A DNA stretch of 51,024 nucleotides from Flavobacteriaceae bacterium (GTDB lineage: Bacteria > Bacteroidota > Bacteroidia > Flavobacteriales > Flavobacteriaceae): positions 1 through 51,024 of the forward strand of contig JAOXRU010000541.1 of NCBI GenBank assembly GCA_025800395.1, written 5' to 3'. A model generated the notes under the pieces. That model worked only from the letters and a program-made list of their open reading frames with translations. It made no database searches and was not told where the DNA came from. A program made the translations under genes and the position numbers. Each line of letters opens with the position of its first letter. The first letter of the stretch is position 1. Below, piece after piece: positions 1-8,260 of this stretch.

Positions 1-249
1 TAAATTAAAAGTAGTATCGCCACTAGCTGCTTGGTTTAAAGTAACTGTGCCCGTAATATCTGTAGGGCTGTCGCTTTCTATACCGTGGTTGGCTACGCTA
101 AGAGTAGCGGTACTCTGGGCTTGCAGGTTTATACTAAAAAACAAAAATAAGAGCCAAAGGGCTGCTTGCCGTACTTTGGCAAGACCTTTAGACCGTTTTT
201 GGCATTGCCGCAAACAATGCGTTTGTAAAGAGGTAATGTTCGTTATCAT
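1..249 (-). CDS. Secreted protein, N-terminal part only
   Basis: The minus-strand frame stays open from an ATG at 249 to the window edge, giving 83 residues of a protein that continues outside. Residues 1-30 are polar and basic, then a hydrophobic run (LWLLFLFFSINLQAQ) ends in a typical Bacteroidota signal peptidase I site near LQAQ-S. The mature part starts ATLSVANHGIESDS and looks beta-rich, like the first strands of a Calx-beta or surface adhesin repeat; that family call is inference from only about 40 residues. Export by Sec is well supported. A pair of 21-bp direct repeats about 255-290 bases upstream may regulate it. Confidence 0.65.
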   Translation of the reverse strand, partial: MITNITSLQTHCLRQCQKRSKGLAKVRQAALWLLFLFFSINLQAQSTATLSVANHGIESDSPTDITGTVTLNQAASGDTTFNL

Positions 250-449
250 AGTTGTAGATTTATAATAAAGTAGAGCCTGTTCTAAAAAGAAAAACTCCTT
301 TTCAGTTTAATAATGTTTTAAAATATTCAGATGTAATGTGTAGAAAGTATTATTGTTTCATAAACAAGAGCGGTTTGGGGGTTAAGTGGGTTGCTATTAA
401 TATTCTATTCCGTAGTTTACGTTTTTGTTAGGGTAACCTAGCTGTAGTT

Positions 450-473
450 ATACCATTTTAAAATTACTAGTAT
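450..473. repeat. Short palindrome-like repeat (ATACCATTTTAAAAT family)
   Basis: The 24 bases start ATACCATTTTAAAATTACT and end AGTAT. On the other strand it reads ATACTAGTAATTTTAAAATG, close to 18682-18711 and to 36153-36171. It resembles the outer ends of the 88-bp element at 17861-17948 and may be a decayed relic of it. Confidence 0.4.
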
Positions 474-501
474 TGTTCTAAAGCTAAATTAGCATAGGAC
501 C

Positions 502-540
502 TCGTAAATGCGGAAAAAACACTACGAAATGCAGAAAAAA
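502..540. promoter_or_regulatory. 21-bp-spaced direct repeat, possible LytTR-type operator
   Basis: Two near-identical 18-mers, tCGTAAATGCgGAAAAAA at 502-519 and aCGAAATGCaGAAAAAA within 523-540, lie exactly 21 bp apart, two helical turns. Such tandem same-face repeats are the usual target form of LytTR-family response regulators, which are common in Bacteroidota. Read on the minus strand they point toward the secreted-protein gene whose start is at 249; asd at 796 is the other possible target. The regulator assignment is inference. Confidence 0.45.
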
Positions 541-747
541 TGGGTGGGCTTGCAGCTTTTATGCTGTTTCTTAGAACATAAATAAACCATAAATCCTATT
601 GCACCTCCTTTTGTATAGCTTTTCTATAATTGCACAAAACTGCGTGCTATAAGAAAATTTCTAAAGAAAAGAAATGTTGTATTTATAACGTTTTGTGAAA
701 TAAATATTAATTGTGCGAATTTGCAGGAATTGTAGAGGAATAATCCC

Positions 748-755
748 TAATTTTG
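748..755 (+). promoter_or_regulatory. Candidate -7 box of asd promoter
   Basis: TAATTTTG matches the Bacteroidota -7 consensus TAnnTTTG, 40 bases before the asd ATG. The nearest upstream TTTG (720-723) is 24 bases away, longer than usual, so the -33 element is uncertain. Confidence 0.45.
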
Positions 756-795
756 TGCCTCTGTTTTACAAATAGTTATTTTAAAAAACAAAAAC

Positions 796-1794
796 ATGAA
801 ATTAGCAGTAGTAGGGGTCACCGGTATGGTTGGCGAAGTAATGAGGAAAGTATTGACGGAGCGCAATTTTGAGATTACCAAATTTATACCCGTGGCATCG
901 CCACGTTCTGTAGGAAAGAAAATCGCATTTCAAGGACAAGAACACACTATCGTAAGCATGGAAGATGCCATCGCAGCTCGGCCCGATATTGCTATTTTTT
1001 CTGCTGGCGGTGGAACCTCTTTAGAATGGGCACCAAAATTTGCCGCAGTAGGCACCACAGTTATAGACAATTCGTCGGCTTGGCGCATGGATCCGACCAA
1101 AAAATTGGTCGTACCAGAGATCAACGCCAAGATATTGACCAAAGAAGACAAAATCATCGCCAATCCCAACTGTAGCACCATACAATTGGTAATGGCTTTG
1201 GCGCCTTTGCACAGAGAATACACCATGAAACGGGTAGTAGTTTCTACCTATCAATCGGTTTCTGGCACTGGGGTAAAAGCGGTTCAACAGTTGGAAAACG
1301 AAATAAAAGGCGTGGAGGGAGAAATGGCCTATCCTTACCCTATTGCCAAAAACGCTTTGCCACATTGTGACGTATTTGAAGACAATGGCTATACCAAAGA
1401 AGAAATGAAACTCGCGCGAGAACCACAAAAAATATTCGACGACAAAACCTTTTCTGTATCTGCAACTGCAGTGCGTATACCTACAGCAGGAGGACATAGC
1501 GAAGCAGTGAATGTCGAGTTTGCGCAAGACTTCGAACTAGGTCATGTTCGAAAGTTATTGCACGACACTTCTGGTATCGTCGTACAAGACAATACGGACA
1601 CCAATACATATCCGATGCCAATGTACGCCCACGACAAAGATGAAGTATTTGTAGGTCGTATTCGAAGAGATGAAACCCAAGCAAACACTTTAAATATGTG
1701 GGTAGTTGCAGACAACTTGCGCAAAGGAGCCGCTACCAATGCGGTACAAATTGCAGAGTATTTGGTAGCAAACAATTTGGTAAAGCCTCAATAA
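796..1794 (+). CDS. asd: Aspartate-semialdehyde dehydrogenase
   Basis: This enzyme reduces aspartyl-4-phosphate to aspartate-4-semialdehyde with NADPH, the branch point to lysine, diaminopimelate, threonine and methionine. The 332 residues are the usual family length. The N-terminus carries the nucleotide-binding loop (VVGVTGMVGEVM, residues 5-16). The catalytic cysteine is C126 in NPNCSTIQL, and the acid-base histidine lies in the GGHSEAVNVE segment near residue 234. The ATG at 796 follows an A-rich leader and is the natural start. It appears monocistronic: a promoter box lies about 40 bases upstream and a compact terminator directly follows. Cytosolic housekeeping enzyme; no oddities seen. 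Confidence 0.96.
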   Translation: MKLAVVGVTGMVGEVMRKVLTERNFEITKFIPVASPRSVGKKIAFQGQEHTIVSMEDAIAARPDIAIFSAGGGTSLEWAPKFAAVGTTVIDNSSAWRMDPTKKLVVPEINAKILTKEDKIIANPNCSTIQLVMALAPLHREYTMKRVVVSTYQSVSGTGVKAVQQLENEIKGVEGEMAYPYPIAKNALPHCDVFEDNGYTKEEMKLAREPQKIFDDKTFSVSATAVRIPTAGGHSEAVNVEFAQDFELGHVRKLLHDTSGIVVQDNTDTNTYPMPMYAHDKDEVFVGRIRRDETQANTLNMWVVADNLRKGAATNAVQIAEYLVANNLVKPQ

Positions 1795-1805
1795 TCATGA
1801 GTGTA

Positions 1806-1829
1806 AAAGCTCCATAGGAGCGTTTTTTT
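1806..1829 (+). terminator. Rho-independent terminator of asd
   Basis: GCTCC-ata-GGAGC (1809-1821) forms a five-pair stem with a three-base loop followed by GTTTTTTT, 15 bases after the asd stop. A second, looser hairpin follows at 1838-1884 (AATCCGCAA / TTGCGGATT then Ts). Confidence 0.8.
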
Positions 1830-1932
1830 GTATATTGAATCCGCAATGCACCATATTTTGAGATGGTTGCCTTGCGGATTTTTAGATCGCATTGTTTAAC
1901 CACAAGTAGTTTTGCTACTTTAAAAATCTCCC

Positions 1933-2453
1933 ATTACAAGAATACGCAACACCATTTTACGCATCCTTTTAGGATTGGTATTTGTAGTCTTTGGAGCCAA
2001 CAAGCTACATCCGCTTATGCCCGCCCCAGAAAATATACCCCAAGCTGCCAACAACTTTATTGCTACACTTAGTGCAACCGACTATATGTGGCAGGTATTA
2101 GGTGTTTTTACATTCTTGCCCGATTATTACTTCTAATAAACGTGAGTTCGATATAAATTATCTTCACAGAAGCCTTATAAATAGTGAGATTTGGATTAAA
2201 AAGGAGCAGGTTAAACCACATTGCCATTTCTAGTTTAAAAACACCCCAATAAATAGCACTTTTTTCCTTTCTATTTCTTTTAAGGGCATTTTATAATAGA
2301 AATGGTATTCGTGCCAATAGTACTAAACATTTTTATGTTTCATGTTTTCTTAGATCCAGCAGGTTTGGTAGGCCCATCTGGTTTACTTATACCATTATAC
2401 TCATTTTTCTAATTTTCCAAAACTGGAAACACTTTAAAGGACTGTTTCGTTGA
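1933..2453 (+). pseudogene. DoxX-like membrane protein, disrupted
   Basis: The frame from 1933 reads ITRIRNTILRILLGLVFVV then FGANKLHPLMPAPENIP and YMWQVLGVF, the recognisable first half of a small DoxX-like (DoxX/SURF4-type) membrane protein. It has no ATG (ATT stands where the start should be) and stops at 2134. The second half resumes after the inserted repeat at about 2311: VPIVLNIFMFHVFLDPAGLVG, then after a one-base frameshift LIFLIFQNWKHFKGLFR and TGA at 2451-2453. The middle membrane segment is missing and the repeat element 2139-2308 lies in its place. This is a dead gene with an insertion, a deletion, a frameshift and a lost start. Confidence 0.8.
2139..2308 (+). mobile_element. MITE-like element, copy 1 (composite, inside DoxX pseudogene)
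   Basis: It begins with the terminal repeat AACGTGAGTTCGATATAA and continues TTCACAGAAGCCTTATAAATAG, matching the reverse complement of the right end of the complete copy at 49970-50158. Its second half (2220-2308) matches the 88-bp palindromic element at 17861-17948, ending TAGAAATGGTAT. No second outer terminal repeat is present, so the copy is a composite or decayed form. It is too short to encode a transposase. Confidence 0.7.
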
Positions 2454-2578
2454 AAAAAGCAGAAATCCTTATTTTCAAAATTTTATAATGGTAAAAAAAT
2501 GTTAAAACATCCAAGGAAAGAAAACGAACAAGGGGTTTTTGATATCTTTAAAACTTCGCAACTAACAATTAACATTTT

Positions 2579-4729
2579 ATGAATAAATTACTTTTAGGTT
2601 GTGCGGCATTAAGTATTTTTGCCAGCTGTAACAATCAAAAAACAAAAGAAACAGTGCAATATCCTACCACCAAAAAAGTAGATACTGTAGACACCTATTT
2701 TGGAGAGCAAGTATCTGATCCATATCGTTGGCTAGAAGACGACAGATCTGAAGAAACTGCTGCTTGGGTAAAAGAGCAAAACAATACAACCTTTGGGTTT
2801 TTGGCCAAGATTAATTATCGTGAAAGTTTGAAACAGCGTCTAGAAAAAATGTGGAACTACGAAAAAGTAGGTTCTCCTTTTGAAGAAGGCGATCACACCT
2901 ATTATTATAAGAACAACGGCTTGCAAAACCACTATGTGCTTTATCGAAAAGACAAAGAAGGAAACGAAGAGGTTTTCCTAGATCCGAATACTTTCTCAGA
3001 AGACGGCACGACTTCTTTGGCTGGATTGAGTTTTACTAAAGATGGAAGCATGGCGGCCTATTCCATTTCTGAAGCTGGTAGTGATTGGAGAAAAATCATC
3101 ATTCTAAATACTGCAGACAAAAGCATCGTGGAGGACACCTTAGTGGATGTAAAGTTCTCTGGCATTTCTTGGTTAGGAAACAAAGGTTTCTACTATTCTA
3201 GTTATGATAAACCAAAAGGAAGTGAGTTGTCTGCCAAAACAGACCAGCACAAAGTGTATTTTCACCAATTGGGCACCCCACAAAGTGAAGACCAAGTAAT
3301 TTTTGGTGCTACCGAAGCAGAAAAACATCGTTATATAGGCGCTTCGGTAACAGAGGATCAAAACTACCTATTAATTTCTGCTAGTGTATCTACTTCAGGA
3401 AATAAATTATTCATCAAAGATCTAAATCAAAAAGACGGGAAGCTAGTTCCTATCGTAGACCATGTAGAAAGCGACACTTACGTCATAGAAAACGTAGGTT
3501 CAAAACTGTATATGGTAACCAACTTAAACGCACCAAACCAGAAAATTGTCACCGCAGATGCATCCAATCCAGGGCCAGACAATTGGGTGGATTTCATCCC
3601 AGAAACAGAACATGTTTTAAGTCCTAGTACAGGTGGTGGCTATTTCTTTGCAGAATATATGGTAGATGCCATTTCAAAAATCAAACAATTTGATTATAAT
3701 GGTAAACTAGTAAGAGAAGTTGCACTTCCAGGCATAGGAACTGCTGGTGGATTTGGGGGTAAAAAAGAAAAGAAAACGCTTTACTATTCTTTTACCAATT
3801 ACAGTACGCCATCCGTTATTTACACCTATGAAGTAGAAAGCGGAAAATCGGAACTATACTGGAGTCCAAACATCGATTTCAAATCAGAAGATTACACTTC
3901 AGAACAAGTGTTTTACACCTCTAAAGATGGCACCAAAGTACCCATGATTATCACCTATAAAAAAGGCATGGAGCGCAATGGGAAAAACCCAACAATTCTA
4001 TACGGGTATGGTGGATTTAACGTAAGTCTGCAACCCTATTTCAGTATTACCAATGCAGTTTGGCTAGAACAAGGCGGAATATATGCTGTTGCCAATTTGC
4101 GCGGTGGTGGAGAATATGGAAAAGCTTGGCATGATGCAGGTACCCAAATGAAAAAACAAAATGTATTTGACGATTTTATAGCTGCAGCCGAATATTTGGC
4201 AAAAGAAAACTACACTTCTCCAAGCCATTTGGCAATACGAGGCGGATCTAATGGCGGCTTGTTGGTAGGTGCAACCATGACGCAAAGGCCCGACTTGATG
4301 AAGGTAGCTTTACCTGCGGTAGGCGTTTTGGATATGCTACGTTACCACACCTTCACAGCAGGTGCGGGTTGGGCATATGATTATGGCACCTCTGAGCAAA
4401 GCAAAGAAATGTTCGATTACCTTAAAGGCTATTCGCCAGTACACAACGTAAAAGAAGGAACTATGTATCCTGCTACGCTAATAACTACAGCAGATCATGA
4501 CGACAGAGTGGTGCCAGCGCATAGTTTTAAGTTTGCAGCCGAACTACAGGCCAAGCAATCGGGAAGCAATCCTACCCTCATCCGCATAGAAACCAATGCC
4601 GGACATGGTGCTGGAAAACCAGTAAGTAAAATTATTGAAGAAGCTGCAGATATCTTTGGCTTTACCTTATACAATATGGGCTATACCGAATTGCCAAATA
4701 AGGCTATATTAAAAGATTTTAAAGAGTAG
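2579..4729 (+). CDS. Prolyl oligopeptidase family serine peptidase (S9A), lipoprotein
   Basis: It hydrolyses short peptides after proline. The 716 residues carry an N-terminal lipoprotein signal ([17 protein letters not shown], lipid cysteine C17), a seven-bladed beta-propeller gating domain (about 80-430) and a C-terminal alpha/beta-hydrolase domain. The catalytic triad is visible: S557 in GGSNGGLL, D641 in DHDDRVVP, H676 in GHGAGK. The positions almost coincide with those of mammalian prolyl oligopeptidase. The lipid anchor suggests action in the periplasm or at the outer membrane, degrading imported or external peptides. It is transcribed alone, with a clear terminator after the stop. Its N-terminus [20 protein letters not shown] is typical of the family. 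Confidence 0.95.
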   Translation: MNKLLLGCAALSIFASCNNQKTKETVQYPTTKKVDTVDTYFGEQVSDPYRWLEDDRSEETAAWVKEQNNTTFGFLAKINYRESLKQRLEKMWNYEKVGSPFEEGDHTYYYKNNGLQNHYVLYRKDKEGNEEVFLDPNTFSEDGTTSLAGLSFTKDGSMAAYSISEAGSDWRKIIILNTADKSIVEDTLVDVKFSGISWLGNKGFYYSSYDKPKGSELSAKTDQHKVYFHQLGTPQSEDQVIFGATEAEKHRYIGASVTEDQNYLLISASVSTSGNKLFIKDLNQKDGKLVPIVDHVESDTYVIENVGSKLYMVTNLNAPNQKIVTADASNPGPDNWVDFIPETEHVLSPSTGGGYFFAEYMVDAISKIKQFDYNGKLVREVALPGIGTAGGFGGKKEKKTLYYSFTNYSTPSVIYTYEVESGKSELYWSPNIDFKSEDYTSEQVFYTSKDGTKVPMIITYKKGMERNGKNPTILYGYGGFNVSLQPYFSITNAVWLEQGGIYAVANLRGGGEYGKAWHDAGTQMKKQNVFDDFIAAAEYLAKENYTSPSHLAIRGGSNGGLLVGATMTQRPDLMKVALPAVGVLDMLRYHTFTAGAGWAYDYGTSEQSKEMFDYLKGYSPVHNVKEGTMYPATLITTADHDDRVVPAHSFKFAAELQAKQSGSNPTLIRIETNAGHGAGKPVSKIIEEAADIFGFTLYNMGYTELPNKAILKDFKE

Positions 4730-4744
4730 AAAGAACATTTTTTT

Positions 4745-4784
4745 AAGGCGACTTGGAAAGTTTCTTTTTTGGTCGCCTTTTTTT
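4745..4784 (+). terminator. Rho-independent terminator of the prolyl oligopeptidase gene
   Basis: AAGGCGAC pairs with GTCGCCTT across an 18-base loop, followed by a run of Ts ending at 4784. Confidence 0.8.
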
Positions 4785-4839
4785 ATCAGACCGTTGCTAA
4801 AGCGCACTCTTTTTGTATATTCGCACCAATATTTTCCTT

Positions 4840-5715
4840 ATGAAAGTAACAGGTTTCACCTTTATAAGAAATGCGGTAAAATTTGACTATCCTGTAGTGG
4901 AAGCCATTACCTCTATTCTCCCTATTTGCGACGATTTTGTAGTAGCAGTTGGCAATTCGGACGATGATACTTTAGGACTCATCAAAAGCATTGATCCAAA
5001 TAAAATTAAAATCATAGAAACGGTATGGGACGACAACCTAAGAGAAGGCGGCAGAGTGTTGGCGGAAGAAACCAATAAAGCTTTTGCAGCCATACCAGAA
5101 GACACAGATTGGGCCTTCTATATACAAGGCGATGAAGTTGTACACGAAAAATACCTCGACAACATAAAAGCCGCCATGGAAAAGTACAAAAATAACGATA
5201 AGGTGGATGGTTTGCTTTTTAACTACCATCATTTTTATGGTTCCTTTGATTATGTAGGGGTTTCTTCCAATTGGTATTTCCATGAAATACGGGTGATCAA
5301 AAACAACAAAAACTTCTATTCGTATAAAGATGCACAAGGATTTCGCAAAGATGACAACCAAAAACTGGTAGTAGCTCCCATAGACGCCTATATGTATCAC
5401 TATGGTTGGGTGCGTCCTCCAGAAAAAATGGGTTTGAAGCAAAACAATTTTGAAACCTTATACCGTAGCGATAAAGTAATTGGCAAACAATTGCCAGCAG
5501 AACAATTTACTTACGATACCCATCTTAGAGAATTAAAGCTATTTAATGGAACACATCCTAAAGTAATTCAACATCGAATTGCGCTAAAAAATTGGAAATT
5601 TGAGATTGATATTTCCCTCAACAAAACCTCTTTGAAAGACAAATTCAAATCTTTTTTGAAGTTTAAATTAGGTATCGATACCTACTATAAAAACTATATT
5701 GTAGGAAAATTCTAA
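4840..5715 (+). CDS. Glycosyltransferase, family 2-like
   Basis: A probable inverting sugar transferase of the GT-A fold, 291 residues. The N-terminus MKVTGFTFIRNAVKFDYPVV begins the Rossmann-like nucleotide-sugar fold; VAVGNSDDDTLGLI and a DTDWAFYIQGDEVVHE segment (about residue 100) supply the acidic metal-binding and donor-binding region. An upstream TTG at 4813 would extend the frame by nine residues, but a promoter-like TATATTCG lies inside that extension, so I chose the ATG at 4840. No transmembrane segment is seen. The acceptor is unknown; no polysaccharide or LPS cluster flanks it. It is probably monocistronic. Confidence 0.8.
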   Translation: MKVTGFTFIRNAVKFDYPVVEAITSILPICDDFVVAVGNSDDDTLGLIKSIDPNKIKIIETVWDDNLREGGRVLAEETNKAFAAIPEDTDWAFYIQGDEVVHEKYLDNIKAAMEKYKNNDKVDGLLFNYHHFYGSFDYVGVSSNWYFHEIRVIKNNKNFYSYKDAQGFRKDDNQKLVVAPIDAYMYHYGWVRPPEKMGLKQNNFETLYRSDKVIGKQLPAEQFTYDTHLRELKLFNGTHPKVIQHRIALKNWKFEIDISLNKTSLKDKFKSFLKFKLGIDTYYKNYIVGKF

Positions 5716-5821
5716 GCTCGTTTACTGCCAATATTTGCGACAAAAAGAAGCAATTAGGGATAAAAAAGTAGTTTTTAGGGATAAAACTTTATTTCTAAAA
5801 AAAATCTACTTTATTGGTTTT

Positions 5822-5849
5822 TTTGATGAATATATCCTTTATATATTTA
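5822..5849 (+). promoter_or_regulatory. Promoter of the 6S-like RNA
   Basis: TTTG at 5822-5825 and TATATTTA at 5842-5849 (consensus TAnnTTTG) are separated by 16 bases. This predicts a transcript starting near 5855, shortly before the folded RNA. Confidence 0.45.
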
Positions 5850-5855
5850 TACAGG

Positions 5856-5971
5856 TTAATTCTATTTCGAGAACATAAAAAAACTGAACGAACTCTTAGG
5901 ATATAATCAATTGTTCACAAAGCAATGTTCCCGAACACCATGCAGGTTTCTACAGCCTGCATGGTTTTTTT
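5856..5971 (+). ncRNA. 6S-like regulatory RNA (6S-Flavo type candidate)
   Basis: The gap between two + strand genes encodes a well-folded RNA. Outer stem: TTCGaGAACA (5866-5875) with TGTTCcCGAA (5926-5935). Inner stem: TGAAC(g)AA (5885-5892) with TTGTTCA (5911-5917). Between them are unpaired, A-rich strands of nine and eight bases, giving the open bubble that defines 6S RNA, the RNA mimic of an open promoter that binds RNA polymerase. It ends in a strong terminator hairpin (CCATGCAGG / CCTGCATGG then Ts, 5938-5971). An RNA called 6S-Flavo is known in flavobacteria. The match here is by architecture, not by alignment. Confidence 0.55.
5938..5971 (+). terminator. Terminator of the 6S-like RNA
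   Basis: A nine-pair perfect stem CCATGCAGG (5938-5946) / CCTGCATGG (5956-5964) with a nine-base loop and seven Ts. It lies 260 bases after the glycosyltransferase stop and directly before the alkD-like gene. Confidence 0.85.
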
Positions 5972-5995
5972 ATGGCATTTTCTTATCTTTAGGCT

Positions 5996-6685
5996 ATGCA
6001 ATTACCGACATTTGTTTACGCCATTATACAATCTTTTGAAAGCCATTCGAACCCAAATATCGCTGCGCAACAACAAGCCTATATGAGAGATCGTTTTCTG
6101 TTTTTAGGACTAAAATCCCCTTTGCGCAAAAACTTACAAAAGCCGGTTTTTCAACAAAACAGATCGATGGACATCGCAGATTTACCACAAATAGTGCCCT
6201 CTTTTTGGCAATTGGATGCTCGCGAATACCAATATACAGCCATGGAATGGGCAGCTTCTTTTAAAAACAACTACCGCAAAGAAGATATCTATTGGATGGA
6301 AAAATGTATTTGCCAAAAATCGTGGTGGGACAGCGTAGATTTTATTGCAACGAATTTGGTTGGCAATTATTTTCGATTATACCCAGAGCAGATTTTGCCC
6401 TATGCCCAAAAGTGGATAGACTCCAATCATCTTTGGCTACAGCGCACTGCGCTGTTGTTTCCTCTCAAATACAAAAACGAATTGGACACCAAATTGCTAC
6501 AATATGTGATTGAAAGCTGCATCTCCCACCAGGATTTTTTTATTCGCAAGGCCATAGGATGGATTTTGAGGGAATATAGCAAAACCAATGCCGTATGGGT
6601 AAAAACCTTTGTAGACCAACACCCCAAACTCTCCCCTTTGAGCAAAAAAGAAGCACTAAAGTGGCTTCAAAAAAAAGGCATATAG
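5996..6685 (+). CDS. DNA alkylation repair enzyme (AlkD-like HEAT-repeat glycosylase)
   Basis: A 229-residue all-helical protein of the AlkD family, which excises bulky or positively charged alkylated purines (N3-methyladenine, N7-methylguanine) by embracing the DNA with HEAT-like repeats. Family hallmarks: YMRDRFLFLGLKSPLRK near residues 29-45, WQLDAREYQYTAMEWA near 67-82, WWDSVDFIATNLVG near 109-122, and FFIRKAIGWILREYSKTN near 180-197. The aspartate in WDSVD is the expected DNA-facing catalytic residue. It lies 24 bases after the RNA terminator and 27 bases before the ABC gene start, so the two may be co-transcribed although a promoter box lies between. Confidence 0.88.
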   Translation: MQLPTFVYAIIQSFESHSNPNIAAQQQAYMRDRFLFLGLKSPLRKNLQKPVFQQNRSMDIADLPQIVPSFWQLDAREYQYTAMEWAASFKNNYRKEDIYWMEKCICQKSWWDSVDFIATNLVGNYFRLYPEQILPYAQKWIDSNHLWLQRTALLFPLKYKNELDTKLLQYVIESCISHQDFFIRKAIGWILREYSKTNAVWVKTFVDQHPKLSPLSKKEALKWLQKKGI

Positions 6686-6698
6686 CTACAAAAGTTGC

Positions 6699-6706
6699 TA
6701 TCTTTG
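6699..6706 (+). promoter_or_regulatory. -7 promoter box of the ABC ATPase gene
   Basis: TATCTTTG is a perfect TAnnTTTG box ending six bases before the ATG at 6713. Transcription would begin at or next to the start codon, implying a leaderless or near-leaderless mRNA. Confidence 0.45.
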
Positions 6707-6712
6707 CTACCT

Positions 6713-7630
6713 ATGTTGGTGGTAAAGAATTTGGAATTTTCCTATCCCGAAAGGGATACTGTTTTGGAGCACATTAGCTTTGCTATAAACCCTGGTGACC
6801 ATTGTAGTATTATGGGGAGTTCGGGCTGTGGCAAGAGCAGTTTGCTAAAAGTACTCTATGGCCTATTGGACTACCAAGGAGAAATCTCCTATAAGAATCA
6901 AAAATTATATGGCCCCATTCGCAACTTAGTTCCAGGCCATGATTTTATGAAATATGTCTCCCAAGATTTTGAACTGATGCCCTATACTACTGTGTCCGAA
7001 AACATAGGACAACATTTGTCTGTGTTTGAACCCAAGGCAATGAAAAATCGAATAAGAGAATTGCTCCAACTCATCGATATGGAAGTCTTTGCAAATACCA
7101 AAACAGCATACCTCAGCGGTGGTCAAAAGCAAAGGGTGGCTCTGGCAAAGGCACTTGCACAGCAGCCAGAAGTATTGCTATTGGATGAACCCTTTGGACA
7201 TATCGATAGTTTTAAAAAAAACGAATTGCGGAGAAAACTCTTCCGCTTTGTCAAAAAACAACAGATTACCACTATAGTTGCTACCCACGACAAAGAGGAC
7301 GTATTGCCCTATGCCGACCAGGTCTTGGTTTTGAAAAACAAATCTATATGGCAAATGGCAAGCCCCCAAACCCTCTACACCCAAAAACCCGATTGGTACA
7401 CAGCCAGTCTATTTGGCGACATCAGCAAACTAGAAGGATTGACTACACTTTATTATCCGGAAGAACTCGAAATATGTACACGCAGCACGTTCAAAGCCCG
7501 TGTTACTGCTTGTGCGTTTATGGGTAGCACCTATTTACTGCATCTCCAACAAGGAAACAACACCATATATATATATCATCATTGTGCTTTACCCAAAAAT
7601 GAATTGGTGTATGTGCAACCCAAAAACTAA
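6713..7630 (+). CDS. ABC transporter ATP-binding protein (PotA/CysA-like)
   Basis: An ATPase subunit of 305 residues. Walker A is GSSGCGKSS (residues 35-43), the signature is LSGGQKQR, Walker B is VLLLDEPFGHID, and the H-loop is in IVATHDKED. After the ATPase domain (about 1-220) a C-terminal extension of about 85 residues looks like a TOBE-type substrate-sensing domain, as in importers for polyamines, sulfate, iron or molybdate. No permease or binding protein lies nearby, so the substrate is unknown. The frame could start at TTG 6695, but that lies upstream of the promoter box; ATG 6713 fits the family start MLVVKNLEFSYP. Confidence 0.85.
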   Translation: MLVVKNLEFSYPERDTVLEHISFAINPGDHCSIMGSSGCGKSSLLKVLYGLLDYQGEISYKNQKLYGPIRNLVPGHDFMKYVSQDFELMPYTTVSENIGQHLSVFEPKAMKNRIRELLQLIDMEVFANTKTAYLSGGQKQRVALAKALAQQPEVLLLDEPFGHIDSFKKNELRRKLFRFVKKQQITTIVATHDKEDVLPYADQVLVLKNKSIWQMASPQTLYTQKPDWYTASLFGDISKLEGLTTLYYPEELEICTRSTFKARVTACAFMGSTYLLHLQQGNNTIYIYHHCALPKNELVYVQPKN

Positions 7631-7721
7631 TCGTGTTGCATGCCGCATATCGTTTTTTCTTTAGCAAAAACTACCACTTGCCCAATGCGCTTAGAACACT
7701 ATATTTGCAAAAAACTATTTT

Positions 7722-8078
7722 ATGGGACGTATCCATTTACAAAATATCCGTGTATTTGCCTATCACGGTTGTTTGATCGAGGAAGGAAAAATAGGTTCGG
7801 ACTATCGCGTAGATCTCAGCGTCAAAGCCAATTTGCAGGCTTCTGCCCTATCGGATGATTTGCAAGACACTATAGATTATGTACACCTCAATAAAATTGT
7901 AAAGCAAGAAATGGCGATTCGCTCCAAATTGTTGGAACATGTTGCCAAAAGAATCATCGATAGAATCTTTGCCGAAACCCCTCTTGTGGATAGTGTAAAA
8001 GTAAAAGTTTCCAAAATAAACCCTCCAATTGGTGGCGATGTAGACCAAGTTTCGATAGAAATGCAAATTTCTCGTTGA
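7722..8078 (+). CDS. folB: Dihydroneopterin aldolase
   Basis: It converts 7,8-dihydroneopterin to 6-hydroxymethyl-7,8-dihydropterin and glycolaldehyde in folate synthesis. The 118 residues match the family length. Hallmarks are the N-terminal MGRIHLQNIRVFAYHGCLIEE, with the conserved Y-HG loop, TIDYVHLNKIV in the middle, LLEHVAKRIIDRIF, and the C-terminal VKVSKINPPIGGDVDQVSIE segment that carries the active-site lysine. It is a cytosolic octamer in relatives. It lies 91 bases after the ABC gene, same strand, with no other folate genes nearby. Confidence 0.93.
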   Translation: MGRIHLQNIRVFAYHGCLIEEGKIGSDYRVDLSVKANLQASALSDDLQDTIDYVHLNKIVKQEMAIRSKLLEHVAKRIIDRIFAETPLVDSVKVKVSKINPPIGGDVDQVSIEMQISR

Positions 8079-8117
8079 GTCACACTATCATTGTTATAGA
8101 AAATAGTAAAAACATAG

Positions 8118-8125
8118 TATCTTTG
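8118..8125 (+). promoter_or_regulatory. -7 promoter box of the divergent tRNA gene
   Basis: TATCTTTG, a perfect TAnnTTTG box, lies 14 bases before the tRNA 5' end at 8139. A TTG at 8091-8093 is a weak -33 candidate at longer spacing. Confidence 0.5.
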
Positions 8126-8138
8126 TTTATACAAATAC

Positions 8139-8209
8139 GGCATTGTGGCTGAATGGTTAGGCAAAATCCCGCAAGGATTTCTATAGTGGTTCGAATCCAC
8201 TCGATGCCT
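8139..8209 (+). tRNA. tRNA-Cys-like gene (anticodon GCA), divergent
   Basis: The 71 bases align position by position with the normal tRNA-Cys at 8529-8599. Acceptor arm GGCATTG / CGATGCC (one G-T pair), D arm GCTG..GGCA, T arm AGTGG-TTCGAAT-CCACT, discriminator T. The anticodon arm is AAATC-CCGCAAG-GATTT, so the anticodon aligned with the paralogue is GCA, but position 33 is C instead of the near-universal T, and C32/G38 could pair and close the loop. A perfect promoter box precedes it. It may be a diverged second tRNA-Cys, a specialised tRNA, or a pseudogene; CCA is not encoded. Confidence 0.7.
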
Positions 8210-8260
8210 CTAAAGTTTTTCAAACAAACCTTAGAGTCTAAAAACCATAGCTTTCTATTT

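Larger units (their letters stand above)
250..795. other. Intergenic region between divergent genes
   Basis: This gap separates the minus-strand secreted protein from asd. It holds the 21-bp direct repeat at 502-540, a small inverted repeat at 450-473 (ATACC...AGTAT) resembling fragments at 18682-18711 and 36153-36171, and the asd promoter near 748. No open frame with coding character is visible. Confidence 0.6.

Noticed and set aside
1863..2072. A 69-codon + strand frame in the DoxX pseudogene
   Set aside because: The DoxX-like sequence is read in a different frame; this one gives no family signal.
6595..6777. Frame bridging the alkD-like gene and the ABC gene
   Set aside because: It overlaps both real genes in another frame and has no own features.
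6713..7630. Assigning the orphan ABC ATPase to a specific importer such as PotA or ModC
   Set aside because: There is no permease or binding protein gene next to it, and the C-terminal domain is not diagnostic by eye.
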